The notes below the pieces were generated by a model. The model worked only from the letters and a program-made list of their open reading frames with translations. It was not told where the DNA came from and made no database searches. 32,503 nucleotides of DNA from Candidatus Binatia bacterium (GTDB lineage: Bacteria; Desulfobacterota; Binatia; HRBIN30), in NCBI GenBank assembly GCA_023150935.1, contig JAKLJW010000049.1, positions 1-32,503 on the forward strand. The letters are read 5' to 3'. Of the stretch, positions 1-8,288 are shown piece after piece. Numbering within the stretch: position 1 is the stretch's first letter; every line of letters starts with the position of its first letter. A program made the position numbers and the translations under genes.

Positions 1-284
1 AAGACATCGGCTACTCAGGGCGATCGGGTCATCGAGAAGGCGCTCGGGACGAACGGCGGGGCACAGCCGCTCCATGGCCTGAAGATGTCTTCGCACCGTG
101 CGCGCAAACGCGGAAATCGCAAATCGGCACCTGCCGCCCGCGAGTCTGTGAGCTTTCCTCCGGGCCTCGGACATCGGGCGTCTGGCTTCAGGAGAAACCG
201 AGGGACCCCGGACCCGAGGCGTGAAACTCGAAGCCCGAGGTCGGTCTCTTCACGAACTCTGCGTTCCCTTTCTTCCCGATGGCG
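1..284. other. window edge, no gene recognised
   Basis: No convincing gene is seen here. One reading frame is open from base 1 into the next region but resembles nothing I know and is rich in Arg, Ser and Pro, as expected of a spurious frame in GC-rich DNA. The ends of the first 90 bases form a short inverted repeat (AAGACATC at 1-8 and GATGTCTT at 83-90), which may be chance. The stretch lies downstream of the toxin gene stop on the minus strand. Confidence 0.3.
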
Positions 285-680
285 TCAACGACGGCGACGA
301 CCGCGCGGCGCAGGCCGACGCTGCTGCGGGCTTCGCCGCAGGGCCTCCGCGACGAAGCACATCGCTCCGGCCAGGTCGCGAATCGGCGATGCACTCACGT
401 TGGTCGCGCTCCGGACGTGCACGTGGTGCGGATGACTGGGAAGGTCGGGCCAGGGCCCGGAGTTGTCCCACCGCCGGCGCAGCCTTCCCTCGCTGGTCTG
501 CCAATGGTACGCGTACTTCCGGGTCCCATCGCGAAAGAGGTAGTCACGCACGTGTACCACCGACCCATCGCGAAGCGCGATCGATGCACGTAACTCGTGG
601 GCTGCCTCGAGGTAGCGAAATCGTTCGATGGTGACTTCGTGAATGACGTCGGCGTGCTGCGCAAGAATCTCATACAGCAC
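285..680 (-). CDS. TumE-like (DUF6516 family) toxin
   Basis: Predicted toxin of a type II toxin-antitoxin pair, about 131 residues. The central part contains VTIERFRYLEAAHELRA, then VHVRDYLFRDGTRKYAYHWQ and RRRWDNSGPWPDLPSHPHHVHV in sequence. This pattern of a strand-rich core ending in a His-rich HHVHV motif is the hallmark I associate with the DUF6516/TumE family. A GTG at 680 is chosen because GAGGAA lies about 8 bases upstream and because it overlaps the end of the antitoxin gene by only 11 bases. The same frame stays open to a start at 731, which would overlap further. The last 25 or so residues are Arg/Pro-rich and look unlike family members, so the true end of homology may be near residue 110. 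The biochemical activity of the family is not something I can state from the sequence. Confidence 0.72.
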   Translation of the reverse strand: MLYEILAQHADVIHEVTIERFRYLEAAHELRASIALRDGSVVHVRDYLFRDGTRKYAYHWQTSEGRLRRRWDNSGPWPDLPSHPHHVHVRSATNVSASPIRDLAGAMCFVAEALRRSPQQRRPAPRGRRRR

Positions 681-966
681 GGCGGAGTTCCTCAACGCGA
701 GGCGCCCAGTACTCCATCCCCTCGTGCGCAAAGCGCCACGCCATCAGGTCTTCCTCCGCTTCGAAGCGCTCGTGTCCGCACTCCTTCTTGAGGCGACGCT
801 CGAATGCGTCGAGCGACATCCGGTACTTCTTTTCGAAACGGGCACACTCCTCGCGGAACTGCGCGAGCTGCGTAGCCGCCGTCAACAGAGTGAATTCCCT
901 GAGCGCGGCGTCGGCGGAGGGGAACCCGAGTTGGCGGAGCAGGCGAGCCTTGCGCTTCGGATGCAT
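670..966 (-). CDS. TumA-like antitoxin
   Basis: A 98-residue, mostly helical and charged protein encoded directly upstream of the TumE-like toxin and overlapping its start. It contains a long helix-forming middle (FREECARFEKKYRMSLDAF) followed by an acidic stretch and ends with a Trp-containing helix. Small charged proteins of this kind, with the core FEKKYxMxxDxFE, regularly sit before DUF6516 toxins and are called as the cognate antitoxin. The partnership is inferred from order, overlap and family pattern, not from a visible DNA-binding fold. No helix-turn-helix is obvious. The 160 bases upstream (967-1129) hold no gene and presumably the promoter of the pair. Confidence 0.65.
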   Translation of the reverse strand: MHPKRKARLLRQLGFPSADAALREFTLLTAATQLAQFREECARFEKKYRMSLDAFERRLKKECGHERFEAEEDLMAWRFAHEGMEYWAPRVEELRRAV

Positions 967-1129
967 AGTACGCTCCGTACCCTGCTATCCCCAGGCCTGC
1001 AAGCCGCGCCCGGGCACAGCGCAGGCGGTTTGGCAGCGATCGGATCGGCGTTGGAATCGGAAGTCGGTATCGGGATTGCGAGCGACTTCCTGAGTCGCGC
1101 CGCCGCTGGCGCAAGGCGGAAGCCCCCAC

Positions 1130-1342
1130 TCACCTTCGCCACAGCCAGAGCAGAACGCTGAGCACGATACTGAGGACGATGCACGTTACGATCGGGAAGT
1201 AGAAGGTTACGCGATCGCTCCTGTACACGATGTCGCCCGGCAGGCGGCCCAGCCACGGGATCCTGGGGCCGAGCAGCAGCACTGCCCCGGCGATGACGAG
1301 AATAATGCCGAAGAAGATGAGAGTGCGGCCGAGGTCGGACAT
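1130..1342 (-). CDS. DUF2905 family small membrane protein
   Basis: A 70-residue protein with two transmembrane segments: residues about 5-23 (TLIFFGIILVIAGAVLLLG) and about 45-68 (FPIVTCIVLSIVLSVLLWLW). Between them is the loop PWLGRLPGDIVYRSDRVTFY, which is the conserved DUF2905 signature. The family function is unknown. Its members are very often encoded next to ruvB, as here, where it lies 51 bases downstream of the ruvB stop on the same strand, so it is probably co-transcribed with the Ruv genes. The ATG at 1342 is preferred. An in-frame TTG at 1363 would add seven residues but has no better ribosome-binding site. Confidence 0.9.
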   Translation of the reverse strand: MSDLGRTLIFFGIILVIAGAVLLLGPRIPWLGRLPGDIVYRSDRVTFYFPIVTCIVLSIVLSVLLWLWRR

Positions 1343-1393
1343 GAGCCGGGGGGCGTTTGGCAATCGGTTGAGCAGTCCGTACTGACCTGACCC

Positions 1394-2436
<1,043 letters not shown>

Positions 2437-2440
<4 letters not shown>

Positions 2441-3027
2441 GCGGTTACCCGTTTGAGTGCGGTGCGAATGATCGCTTCGAGGTCACTCGCGCCCGTTGCC
2501 GCGGCGGTCCGGACCGCGCGTTCGGCGTCCGGGCGCTTATAGCCGAGGTTGACGAGGGCGGAGACGGCCTCGGCCTCGACCCCGGTGACCAGCGTGCTGG
2601 CGGACGGGCCTCGTCCGCCGCGGGCTGCGGCGACCTTGTCCCGCAGCTCGACGACGAGGCGCTCGGCGGTCTTCTTGCCGACGCCCGGGATGGCCACCAG
2701 CCGGTTGAGGTTCCCGCTTTCGAGCGCCGCTTCCAGTTCCTCCGCGGCGGTGCCGGACAGGATGTTGAGGGCGAGCCGCGGTCCGATGCCCGAGACGCCG
2801 AGGAGAAGCAGGAAGAGGTCGCGCTCGACGCGATCGAGGAATCCGAAGAGCTGGAGGGTATCCTCGCGGACGTGGGTGTGGATGAGGAGCTGCACCGGGT
2901 GGCCCGGTTCGGGTAGGCGGCAGAAGGTGTTCAGGGAAACGAACACCTGATACCCGACGCCGTGCACGTCGACGACGAGGTACTCGGGGCTCTTGTGGGC
3001 AAGGGTGCCGGCGAGCAGCGCAATCAT
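2437..3027 (-). CDS. ruvA: Holliday junction branch migration protein RuvA
   Basis: RuvA binds the four-way junction as a tetramer and loads RuvB. The 196-residue product begins MIALLAGTL, the usual RuvA N-terminus, followed by an OB fold with DVHGVGYQVFVS. Two helix-hairpin-helix motifs follow: LLGVSGIGPRLALNILSG at about 76-93 and LVAIPGVGKKTAERLVVEL at about 110-128. The C-terminal RuvB-binding domain (EAVSALVNLGYKRPDAERAV) is present. The ATG at 3027 overlaps the ruvC stop by four bases (ATGA), and the gene ends in a four-base overlap with ruvB. The reading frame continues open upstream of this ATG, but that part is antisense-like noise over ruvC. Confidence 0.97.
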
Positions 3028-3611
3028 GGGCGGATGCGACGACTGTATTCGGCGGCGCGGCGAGTGTCGACTCGATTTCTTGCCGAGCGTGTGGCGGCAC
3101 TCCGAGATACGGCGGCGTCGCGAGCGGTGGCGCTGGAGATATGCGCCGCGAAACGGGAAGTGTGCAGGTGGCAGATCGCCGCCGCCAGCGCGTCGGCCTC
3201 GTCGGAGGGAATGGCCGCGGAAAGTCCGAGCAGGCGGCCGACCATGACCTGCATCTGATCTTTGGCGGCGCGGCCCTGACCGGCGACGGCAACCTTGATC
3301 TCCGCCGGGCTGTATTCGCTGACGGGGACGCCGGCCCGGGCGGCGGCGACGAGGATCGCGCCGCGGGCCTCGCCGAGCCGGAACGCGCTCTGCACGTTCT
3401 CTCCCACGAAGGTTTTTTCGAGGCTGATGCACGCCGGTCGGTAGGTGGCGAGTACGTCCGCGGCTCCGTCAAAGATACGGGCCAGACGTTCGGGCAGGCT
3501 TCCGGCGGCGCGCACGACACCGCCGGCGACGAATCGTAATTGTGTCCCGGCATCGTCGACCACACCCCAACCCGTAGCGACCGTGCCTGGATCGAGTCCG
3601 AGCACCCTCAT
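3024..3611 (-). CDS. ruvC: Holliday junction resolvase RuvC
   Basis: RuvC is the RNase H-fold endonuclease that cuts Holliday junctions after RuvAB branch migration. The 195-residue product shows all four acidic active-site positions: D7 in MRVLGLDPGT, E65 in SLEKTFVGEN, and D137 and D140 in SDEADALAAAICH. The start is ATG at 3611, chosen because it gives the canonical N-terminus MRVLGLDPGT. The frame is open for 33 more codons upstream, into repeat DNA. The last 40 or so residues (after CHLHTSRF) are rich in Ala, Arg and Ser and do not look conserved. They may be a lineage-specific tail or reflect a changed stop. ruvC heads the ruvCAB run, with yebC upstream across a palindromic repeat. Confidence 0.95.
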   Translation of the reverse strand: MRVLGLDPGTVATGWGVVDDAGTQLRFVAGGVVRAAGSLPERLARIFDGAADVLATYRPACISLEKTFVGENVQSAFRLGEARGAILVAAARAGVPVSEYSPAEIKVAVAGQGRAAKDQMQVMVGRLLGLSAAIPSDEADALAAAICHLHTSRFAAHISSATARDAAVSRSAATRSARNRVDTRRAAEYSRRIRP

Positions 3612-3678
3612 CCGCCTCCCCTCCGTCGTCCGGCTCCACACTGGCCGGTGCACTAAGCACTCCGTTGCAGTAATCCGG

Positions 3679-3832
3679 CGACGTATTCCGTTCGCCCCGA
3701 GTAGCGCCATCTGTCCGGCGGCGTATCGAGGGGCGGGGTCGCAAAGCCGCTCACCAGGCTGGCCCCTCGATACGCCCCTGAGAAAACGGGGCTACTCGGG
3801 GCGAACGGAAAGCGTCGTACGGAATACGTCGC
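3679..3832. repeat. REP-like imperfect palindrome between yebC and ruvC
   Basis: A large inverted repeat. The outer arms are CGACGTATTCCGTTCGCCCC continuing GAGTAGC (left) and GCTACTCGGGGCGAACGGAA followed by GGAATACGTCG (right). The inner arms are GCGTATCGAGGGGC (3720-3733) and GCCCCTCGATACGC (3762-3775). The right arm carries an extra segment of about 15 bases that looks like a local duplication. A related element lies at 8025-8134. Such paired TACTCGGG / TATCGAGG palindromes behave like REP elements; whether a REP-associated transposase is present elsewhere cannot be seen. In the transcript it would form a strong hairpin between yebC and ruvC. Confidence 0.8.
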
Positions 3833-3852
3833 CGTAATTGTGCCCATCACCA

Positions 3853-4602
3853 CTAAGCGCTCAAGCGTTCGATGTCCTCCTGCAAGAAGTCGGCGTTAGA
3901 GGCAACGCTCTGGACGTCGTCGTGATCGTCGAGTTCCTGCAGTAACCGCATGGTTTGCTCGGCTTCGCGGCCGGTGAGGCTCGTGGTGTTGTCGGGCAGC
4001 AGCGCCACCTCCGCGTGGGCCATTGGGACGCCGCCGCGGGCAATGGCGGCTTTGACGGATTCGAAGGCTTCCGGGGCAGTGAGCACATCGAAGCCGTCGG
4101 CGGTGGCGTTGACGTCCTCCGCTCCGGCGTCGAGGGCGACTTCCATGAGCCGGTCCTCGTCGACGTTGCCGGGTTCGACGGCGATCACGCCGCGCTTCTT
4201 GAACATCCAGGCCACGCATCCCGCGGTGCCCATACTGCCGCCGCGTTTTTCGAAGAGCCGCCGGATTTCGGAGACGGTGCGATTGCGGTTGTCGGTCAGT
4301 GCATTGACGAGGACCGCGGCGCCCCCGGCGCTGTAGCCCTCGTAAGTGACCTCCTCGTAGTTGGCGCCTTCGACCTCGCCCGTGCCTTTCTTGATGGCAC
4401 GTTCGATGTTGTCGTTCGGCATGCTTGCCTCGCGCGCGGTCAGTACCGCCGTGCGCAGGCGCGGATTGCCGTTGATGTCGCTGCCGCCAAGTCTTGCGGC
4501 GACGGTGATTTCCTTGATGAGCTTGGAGAAGAGCTTACCGCGTTTGGCGTCCTTGGCGGCCTTCTTGTGTTTGATGGAACTCCACTTTGAATGGCCGGAC
4601 AT
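3853..4602 (-). CDS. yebC: YebC/PmpR family protein (TACO1 type)
   Basis: A 249-residue member of the YebC/TACO1 family, cytoplasmic proteins described as transcriptional regulators or as translation factors that help ribosomes through polyproline stretches. The N-terminus MSGHSKWSSIKHKKAAKDAK is the canonical signature. Other conserved blocks are PNDNIERAIKKGTGE at about 79-93, YEGYSAGGAAVLVNALTDNRNRT at about 107-129, and KRGGSMGTAGCVAWMF. An SD-like GGAGG precedes the ATG at 4602. yebC next to ruvCAB is a widespread arrangement. Here the two are separated by 241 bases, mostly taken up by a palindromic repeat, so ruvCAB may have a promoter of its own. Confidence 0.96.
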   Translation of the reverse strand: MSGHSKWSSIKHKKAAKDAKRGKLFSKLIKEITVAARLGGSDINGNPRLRTAVLTAREASMPNDNIERAIKKGTGEVEGANYEEVTYEGYSAGGAAVLVNALTDNRNRTVSEIRRLFEKRGGSMGTAGCVAWMFKKRGVIAVEPGNVDEDRLMEVALDAGAEDVNATADGFDVLTAPEAFESVKAAIARGGVPMAHAEVALLPDNTTSLTGREAEQTMRLLQELDDHDDVQSVASNADFLQEDIERLSA

Positions 4603-4783
4603 ACCGCCTCCGGGGATGGATCCAGGGGTGTCAGAGCGTTAGCACGGGCTGTTGGGGGAGTAAACCGCGGAGGGCGGATTGCCGGAAGCGGGAGTTGGGA
4701 TATCGGGCGGCAACGCTGCGACACCTCGACAACCCGAACACCCCGGTAATCGGTCAGTCCGCCAGGACGAGGAGAGGACGCAG

Positions 4784-5263
4784 ATGCCACAGATGCCATC
4801 CACCACGATTCCCCTGGGTGCCGGCGGCCATGGCCGCGAGTTCCCCGCCCTCGACCCCGCCGTCCGTGACGTCATCATGGACCGCTTCAACAAGGACAAC
4901 CGCTTCTTCCCGGGACATCTCGGGGTCCGGGTTGTCGAGGCGAGGCGCGGTTACGCGCGGCTCGAAGTCGAGAACCGCCAGGAGTTGATGCAACCCGCGG
5001 GCGTGATGCACGGTGGTGCCAGCTTCGGCCTGGCCGACACGGCGGTCGCGGCGGCCCTGGCCAGTTTGTACGAAGCGGGGACGCTGCTGCTGACCATCGA
5101 GATGAAGATCAACTATCTGGAGCCGATTCCTGCCGGTTTGGTGGTAGCCGAGGCGTATGTCTTGCGCGCCAGCCGCCGCAGCGCGTACGCCGAGGTGGAT
5201 ATCTGGGCAGAGGGCAAACTCGCCGCGCGTGCGAGCACGACGTATATGATTAAGGGGTCTTGA
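4784..5263 (+). CDS. PaaI-like hotdog-fold acyl-CoA thioesterase
   Basis: A 159-residue hotdog protein predicted to hydrolyse acyl-CoA thioesters in the cytoplasm; the substrate cannot be read from the sequence. The core contains LMQPAGVMHGGASFGLADTA, where the HGG motif and the following Asp match the PaaI/YdiI active-site helix, and later MKINYLEPIPAGLVVAEA and the terminal strand AEGKLAARASTTYMI. The ATG at 4784 is preferred because GGAGAGG lies about 6 bases upstream. The frame is open for 35 codons before it without plausible protein character. The last codons (AAG GGG TCT TGA) already belong to the octamer repeat that follows. It stands alone on the plus strand, convergent with gmhA. 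Confidence 0.88.
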   Translation: MPQMPSTTIPLGAGGHGREFPALDPAVRDVIMDRFNKDNRFFPGHLGVRVVEARRGYARLEVENRQELMQPAGVMHGGASFGLADTAVAAALASLYEAGTLLLTIEMKINYLEPIPAGLVVAEAYVLRASRRSAYAEVDIWAEGKLAARASTTYMIKGS

Positions 5264-5489
5264 GGGTCCTGGGGTCCTGGGGTCCTGGGGTCTTGAGGTC
5301 CTGGGGTCCTGGGGTCCTGGGGTCTTGAGGTCCTGGGGTCCTGGGGTCCTGAGGGCCTGGGGTCCTGAGGGCCTGTACGCCTGAGCCCGGCGGCCCGACT
5401 AATCCAGCCTGCGGACGCACAACCTCACCCCAAGACCCCAAGACCCCAAGACCTCAAGACCTCAAGACCTCAAGACCCCAAGACCCCAA
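5254..5489. repeat. inverted arrays of an 8-bp repeat between convergent genes
   Basis: From 5254 to 5375 the plus strand is a tandem array of about 15 octamers of the form GGGTCCTG, with GGGTCTTG, AGGTCCTG and AGGGCCTG variants in a semi-regular order. From 5422 to 5489 a second array of about eight octamers runs in inverted orientation (ACCCCAAG / ACCTCAAG). The 46 bases between (5376-5421) are unique. The two arms can pair into a very long hairpin. The left array starts inside the thioesterase stop region and the right one includes the gmhA stop and its last few codons. A role as a bidirectional terminator is possible but inferred. Confidence 0.9.
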
Positions 5490-6054
5490 ACATCTCCACG
5501 TCAACCATCTCGCAGATCGCGTGACCTATTAGGATGTGGGTTTCCTGAATGCGCGCGGTATCGGTCGTGGTCGTTACGGAAAGGACGATATCGGCCAGTT
5601 CTGCCAATCGGCCGCCCGGTCCGCCGGTGAGACCGATCACGCGGATCCCGAGATCGCGGCAGGCGGTGGCGGCGGCCACGACGTTGGCGGCCTGACCGCT
5701 GGTGGAAATGGCGATGGCGACGTCCCCGCGAGTGCCGAGGGCCTGGACCTGTTTTGCGAAGACGTATTCGTATCCGTAGTCGTTGGCGATACTGGTCAGG
5801 GCTGACGTATCGGTGGTCAGCGCAAGGGCGGGCAGCGGCCGCCGTTCGAGTTTGAATCGGTTCACGAACTCGGCGGCGATGTGCTGGGCGTCGGCGGCAC
5901 TGCCGCCGTTGCCGAACAGCAGCAGCTTGCGGCCATCGCGCAATGCCGTAGCGATCAGTTCGATCGCGGCGATCAGCTTATCGCGGTGATCCCGCAGAAA
6001 CCCCTGCTTGGCGGCGATACTGGCTGCGAAGATATCTTCGATTGCACGGCGCAC
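5470..6054 (-). CDS. gmhA: D-sedoheptulose-7-phosphate isomerase (SIS domain)
   Basis: GmhA converts sedoheptulose 7-phosphate to D-glycero-D-manno-heptose 7-phosphate, the first step towards LPS heptose, in the cytoplasm. The 194-residue product has the family length. Visible motifs are LLLFGNGGSAADAQHIAAEF, the substrate-binding loop AIAISTSGQAANVVAAA, and the C-terminal RIQETHILIGHAICEMVD with the catalytic Glu/His region. GTG at 6054 is preferred because it gives the usual beginning (VRRAIEDIFAASIAAKQ) with AAGAAG just upstream. Another GTG at 6102 would add 16 atypical residues. The C-terminal residues GVLGS and the stop are encoded by the octamer repeat. mltD ends 60 bases upstream, so the two could share a transcript. 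Confidence 0.93.
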   Translation of the reverse strand: MRRAIEDIFAASIAAKQGFLRDHRDKLIAAIELIATALRDGRKLLLFGNGGSAADAQHIAAEFVNRFKLERRPLPALALTTDTSALTSIANDYGYEYVFAKQVQALGTRGDVAIAISTSGQAANVVAAATACRDLGIRVIGLTGGPGGRLAELADIVLSVTTTTDTARIQETHILIGHAICEMVDVEMFGVLGS

Positions 6055-6114
6055 GTGGTTCTTCTTACGAGACCTGGAAGCGAAGTCCAAGCCCTCCCGC
6101 ACCGCGAGACGGTT

Positions 6115-7350
6115 TCAGTTCGCCGACCGGCTGCGCTTGCTCTTGCCCTTGGCGACGACAATCGGCTTGCCGGTCGTCTTACGCGACGTCTGGACCGAGC
6201 GTTTCGAGGCATGGGCACGGGTCCGGGATGGGCGTGCGATTTTACCGGCGCTGCGCGAGCGTTTGGCTGCGATTGCCGTTCTGGCGGAGCGGTTCTTGCC
6301 GGCGCTGCTGCGGCTGCGGACCGCACGTTCCTGCAGGTCGAGCATGGCGCGCTGGCGCTGAAGGGCAGCGCGGGCTTCGAGTTCGTCCGCGTACGCGGCG
6401 TAAGCGACCTTGAAGCTTTCCTTGGCGCCCTTCGGCAGGCGGACCCGATAACCGTCGGGGGGCGTTACGCCACGGTGCAGGGCGGGGTTCAGTTCCTTGA
6501 TTTCCTCCGGCGAGGAATCGATCAGGCTGGCCACCGTCGACAGCGATACCGACCCGTCGACTTCGACCACGTCGTACGCGATCGGCTCGGCCAGCGGGCG
6601 ATCGAACTCGTAATCTTCCGGCCGCTCGGCGATCTGCAGGGCGGCGAGGAACTTCGGTACGTAGTCGCTGGTTTCGCGGCAGAGGTAGCCGCGTTCGCTC
6701 ATCTCCCAGAAATCCTCGGCATCGCCGCGGGAGAGAATGCCGCTGATCCGGTTCTCGCCGGTATTGTACCCGGCAAGGGCGAGGTGCCAGTCTCCGAACA
6801 TGCCGTACAGATCGCGCAGGTAGCGGGCTGCGGCATGAGTCGATTTGATCGGGTCGCGTCTTTCGTCGACGTACCGGTCGATGCGCAGGCCGTAACGGCG
6901 GCCCGTGCCGGGAATGAACTGCCAGGGTCCTACCGCACCGGCTGGCGAGCGAGCACTGTTCTTGAAGCCGCTTTCGATGAGCGGAAGGTAGACCAGTTCC
7001 TCAGGTACGCCCTCCTGGGCGAGTATCGACGACATGCGCGGCACGTATCGTCCGCTACGCGACAGGGCGATGCTGAACGATTCACGCCATCTGGTCTGGA
7101 ACTGGGTCAGGAAACCGTCGACCCGGGGATGTTGGAAATCGAACGCCTGGTCGCCGGCTCCCGGCAGACTGCGCACGCCCCCGGCTCCGGCGGATGACGG
7201 GGGGTACAGCGGCCTCAGGGCCCCCCACTGGCCATCGCGTTGCGCCCAGGAGTACGGGTTCGGTGCCGCCGGTTGTTGCTTCGCCGCGCATCCGGCGATG
7301 CCGGATATTGCGAGAGCCGCGACGAGCGTTGCGAAGTTCTTCGACCTCAT
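6115..7350 (-). CDS. MltD-like lytic transglycosylase lipoprotein
   Basis: Predicted periplasmic membrane-anchored murein lytic transglycosylase that cleaves between MurNAc and GlcNAc. The 411-residue product starts with a lipoprotein signal ending SGIAGC, with C21 as lipid site. The SLT domain has the catalytic Glu in ELVYLPLIESGFKNSA (E126), followed by GAVGPWQFIPGTGRRYGL and the LALAGYNTGENRI motif near 190-204, as in MltD. A LysM-like segment (about 285-330) follows, ending NPALHRGVTPPDGYRVRLP. The last roughly 60 residues are extremely basic and rich in Lys, Arg, Ser and Ala, with no acidic residues, which is unusual for MltD and recalls histone-like tails. ATG 7350 gives a proper signal peptide; an upstream in-frame start at 7401 does not. 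Confidence 0.92.
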   Translation of the reverse strand: MRSKNFATLVAALAISGIAGCAAKQQPAAPNPYSWAQRDGQWGALRPLYPPSSAGAGGVRSLPGAGDQAFDFQHPRVDGFLTQFQTRWRESFSIALSRSGRYVPRMSSILAQEGVPEELVYLPLIESGFKNSARSPAGAVGPWQFIPGTGRRYGLRIDRYVDERRDPIKSTHAAARYLRDLYGMFGDWHLALAGYNTGENRISGILSRGDAEDFWEMSERGYLCRETSDYVPKFLAALQIAERPEDYEFDRPLAEPIAYDVVEVDGSVSLSTVASLIDSSPEEIKELNPALHRGVTPPDGYRVRLPKGAKESFKVAYAAYADELEARAALQRQRAMLDLQERAVRSRSSAGKNRSARTAIAAKRSRSAGKIARPSRTRAHASKRSVQTSRKTTGKPIVVAKGKSKRSRSAN

Positions 7351-8024
7351 GTGGTCCTCCCACGTTCCAGTGATGCCGTTGCCCGGGTGGGGAAGAGCCA
7401 AAGGCGCCCTCGGGCAACATTGTTGACGTTCTACACGCGAGTTCTCCCTGATGGAGTGATCCGCATTTCCACGGTTTGCCTGGGTTGGGTAGCAGGTGCA
7501 CTACCTGAGCTCTGCCGTATCCGCCGCCACATCCGAACGCCCATACATCATTCAATACGGCCCCGCTGCGGTACCTGCGCCGGCGCCAATAAAGCTACCT
7601 CTCCCCAGCCCGGTCGGGATGGGGAAAGCGCACGCACCTTTCCGAGCCTCGGAGGGTGTACCACAGCCCCCCCCGCCTTGTAAAACCTATGTTGCAAAAA
7701 ATCGCCGCGCGGCGTGCCGGGAAACCCCGACTCTCGAGACTGTCGATAAACGGCCAAACCCGGCTTCGACAAGCTCAGTCTGTGCTACTGGTTCGCGAGT
7801 TCGCCGCATGGTGCGAAGAATTCCGGAATGCGGATTTCGGATTGCGGACGACGGATTCATGAGTTCCGCAATCCGCATTCCGCAATGGGTTGCGGGCGAA
7901 GCCCGCGCTGAGCGGTGGTGGGATTGATTTCACTGGGTTTTCCCCGCTCACCCTGAACTACTATCGCCGCAAGTCTGCGTACGGCGCGAAGAAATCTTCA
8001 GGCCACGGAGCGGCAGTGCCTTCC

Positions 8025-8134
8025 CGTTCGTCCCGAGTAGCGCCTTCTTCTGGCGCGTATCGAGGGACAGGCGCGGCAGGGGCGCGCCCCTCGATACGGA
8101 GCCCGGGGGAAGGGCTCCTACTCGGGGCGAACGG
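8025..8134. repeat. second REP-like palindrome
   Basis: Outer arms CGTTCGTCCCGAGTAGC (8025-8041) and CCTACTCGGGGCGAACGG (8117-8134), inner arms GCGTATCGAGGGA and CCCCTCGATACG. This is the same element type as at 3679-3832, with the same outer and inner motifs but a different central loop, which shows a dispersed family rather than a single hairpin. Confidence 0.78.
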
Positions 8135-8219
8135 GCTGGTTGTTCGCTTTGGGTTGCGGGCGGTAGCCCGCGCTGAACTACTATCGCCGAAAGTCTTGCC
8201 GTGGTGCGCAGAATTCAGA

Positions 8220-8288
8220 TGGGGAGGGCGAGGCTCTCGCCGAGCCGTCGTCAGACCGTTGCGGCTCGGCCGGCGCCTCGCCCTCCCA
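8220..8288. repeat. long imperfect hairpin
   Basis: The left arm (8220-8247) has GGGGAGGGCGAGGCTCTCGC followed by CGAGCCG. The right arm (8261-8288) has CGGCTCGGCCGGCGCCTCGC followed by CCTCCCAG. The arms pair over about 25 bases with a few mismatches around a 13-base loop. No T-run follows on either strand, so a simple intrinsic terminator is unlikely. Confidence 0.7.

Noticed and set aside
5254..5375. Possible CRISPR or coding repeat in the GGGTCCTG array
   Set aside because: The unit is only 8 bases and truly tandem without spacers, so it is a minisatellite-type array.
5881..7197. Plus-strand frame of 438 codons over gmhA and mltD
   Set aside because: It spans two genes with clear SIS and lytic transglycosylase motifs on the other strand and shows no domain itself.
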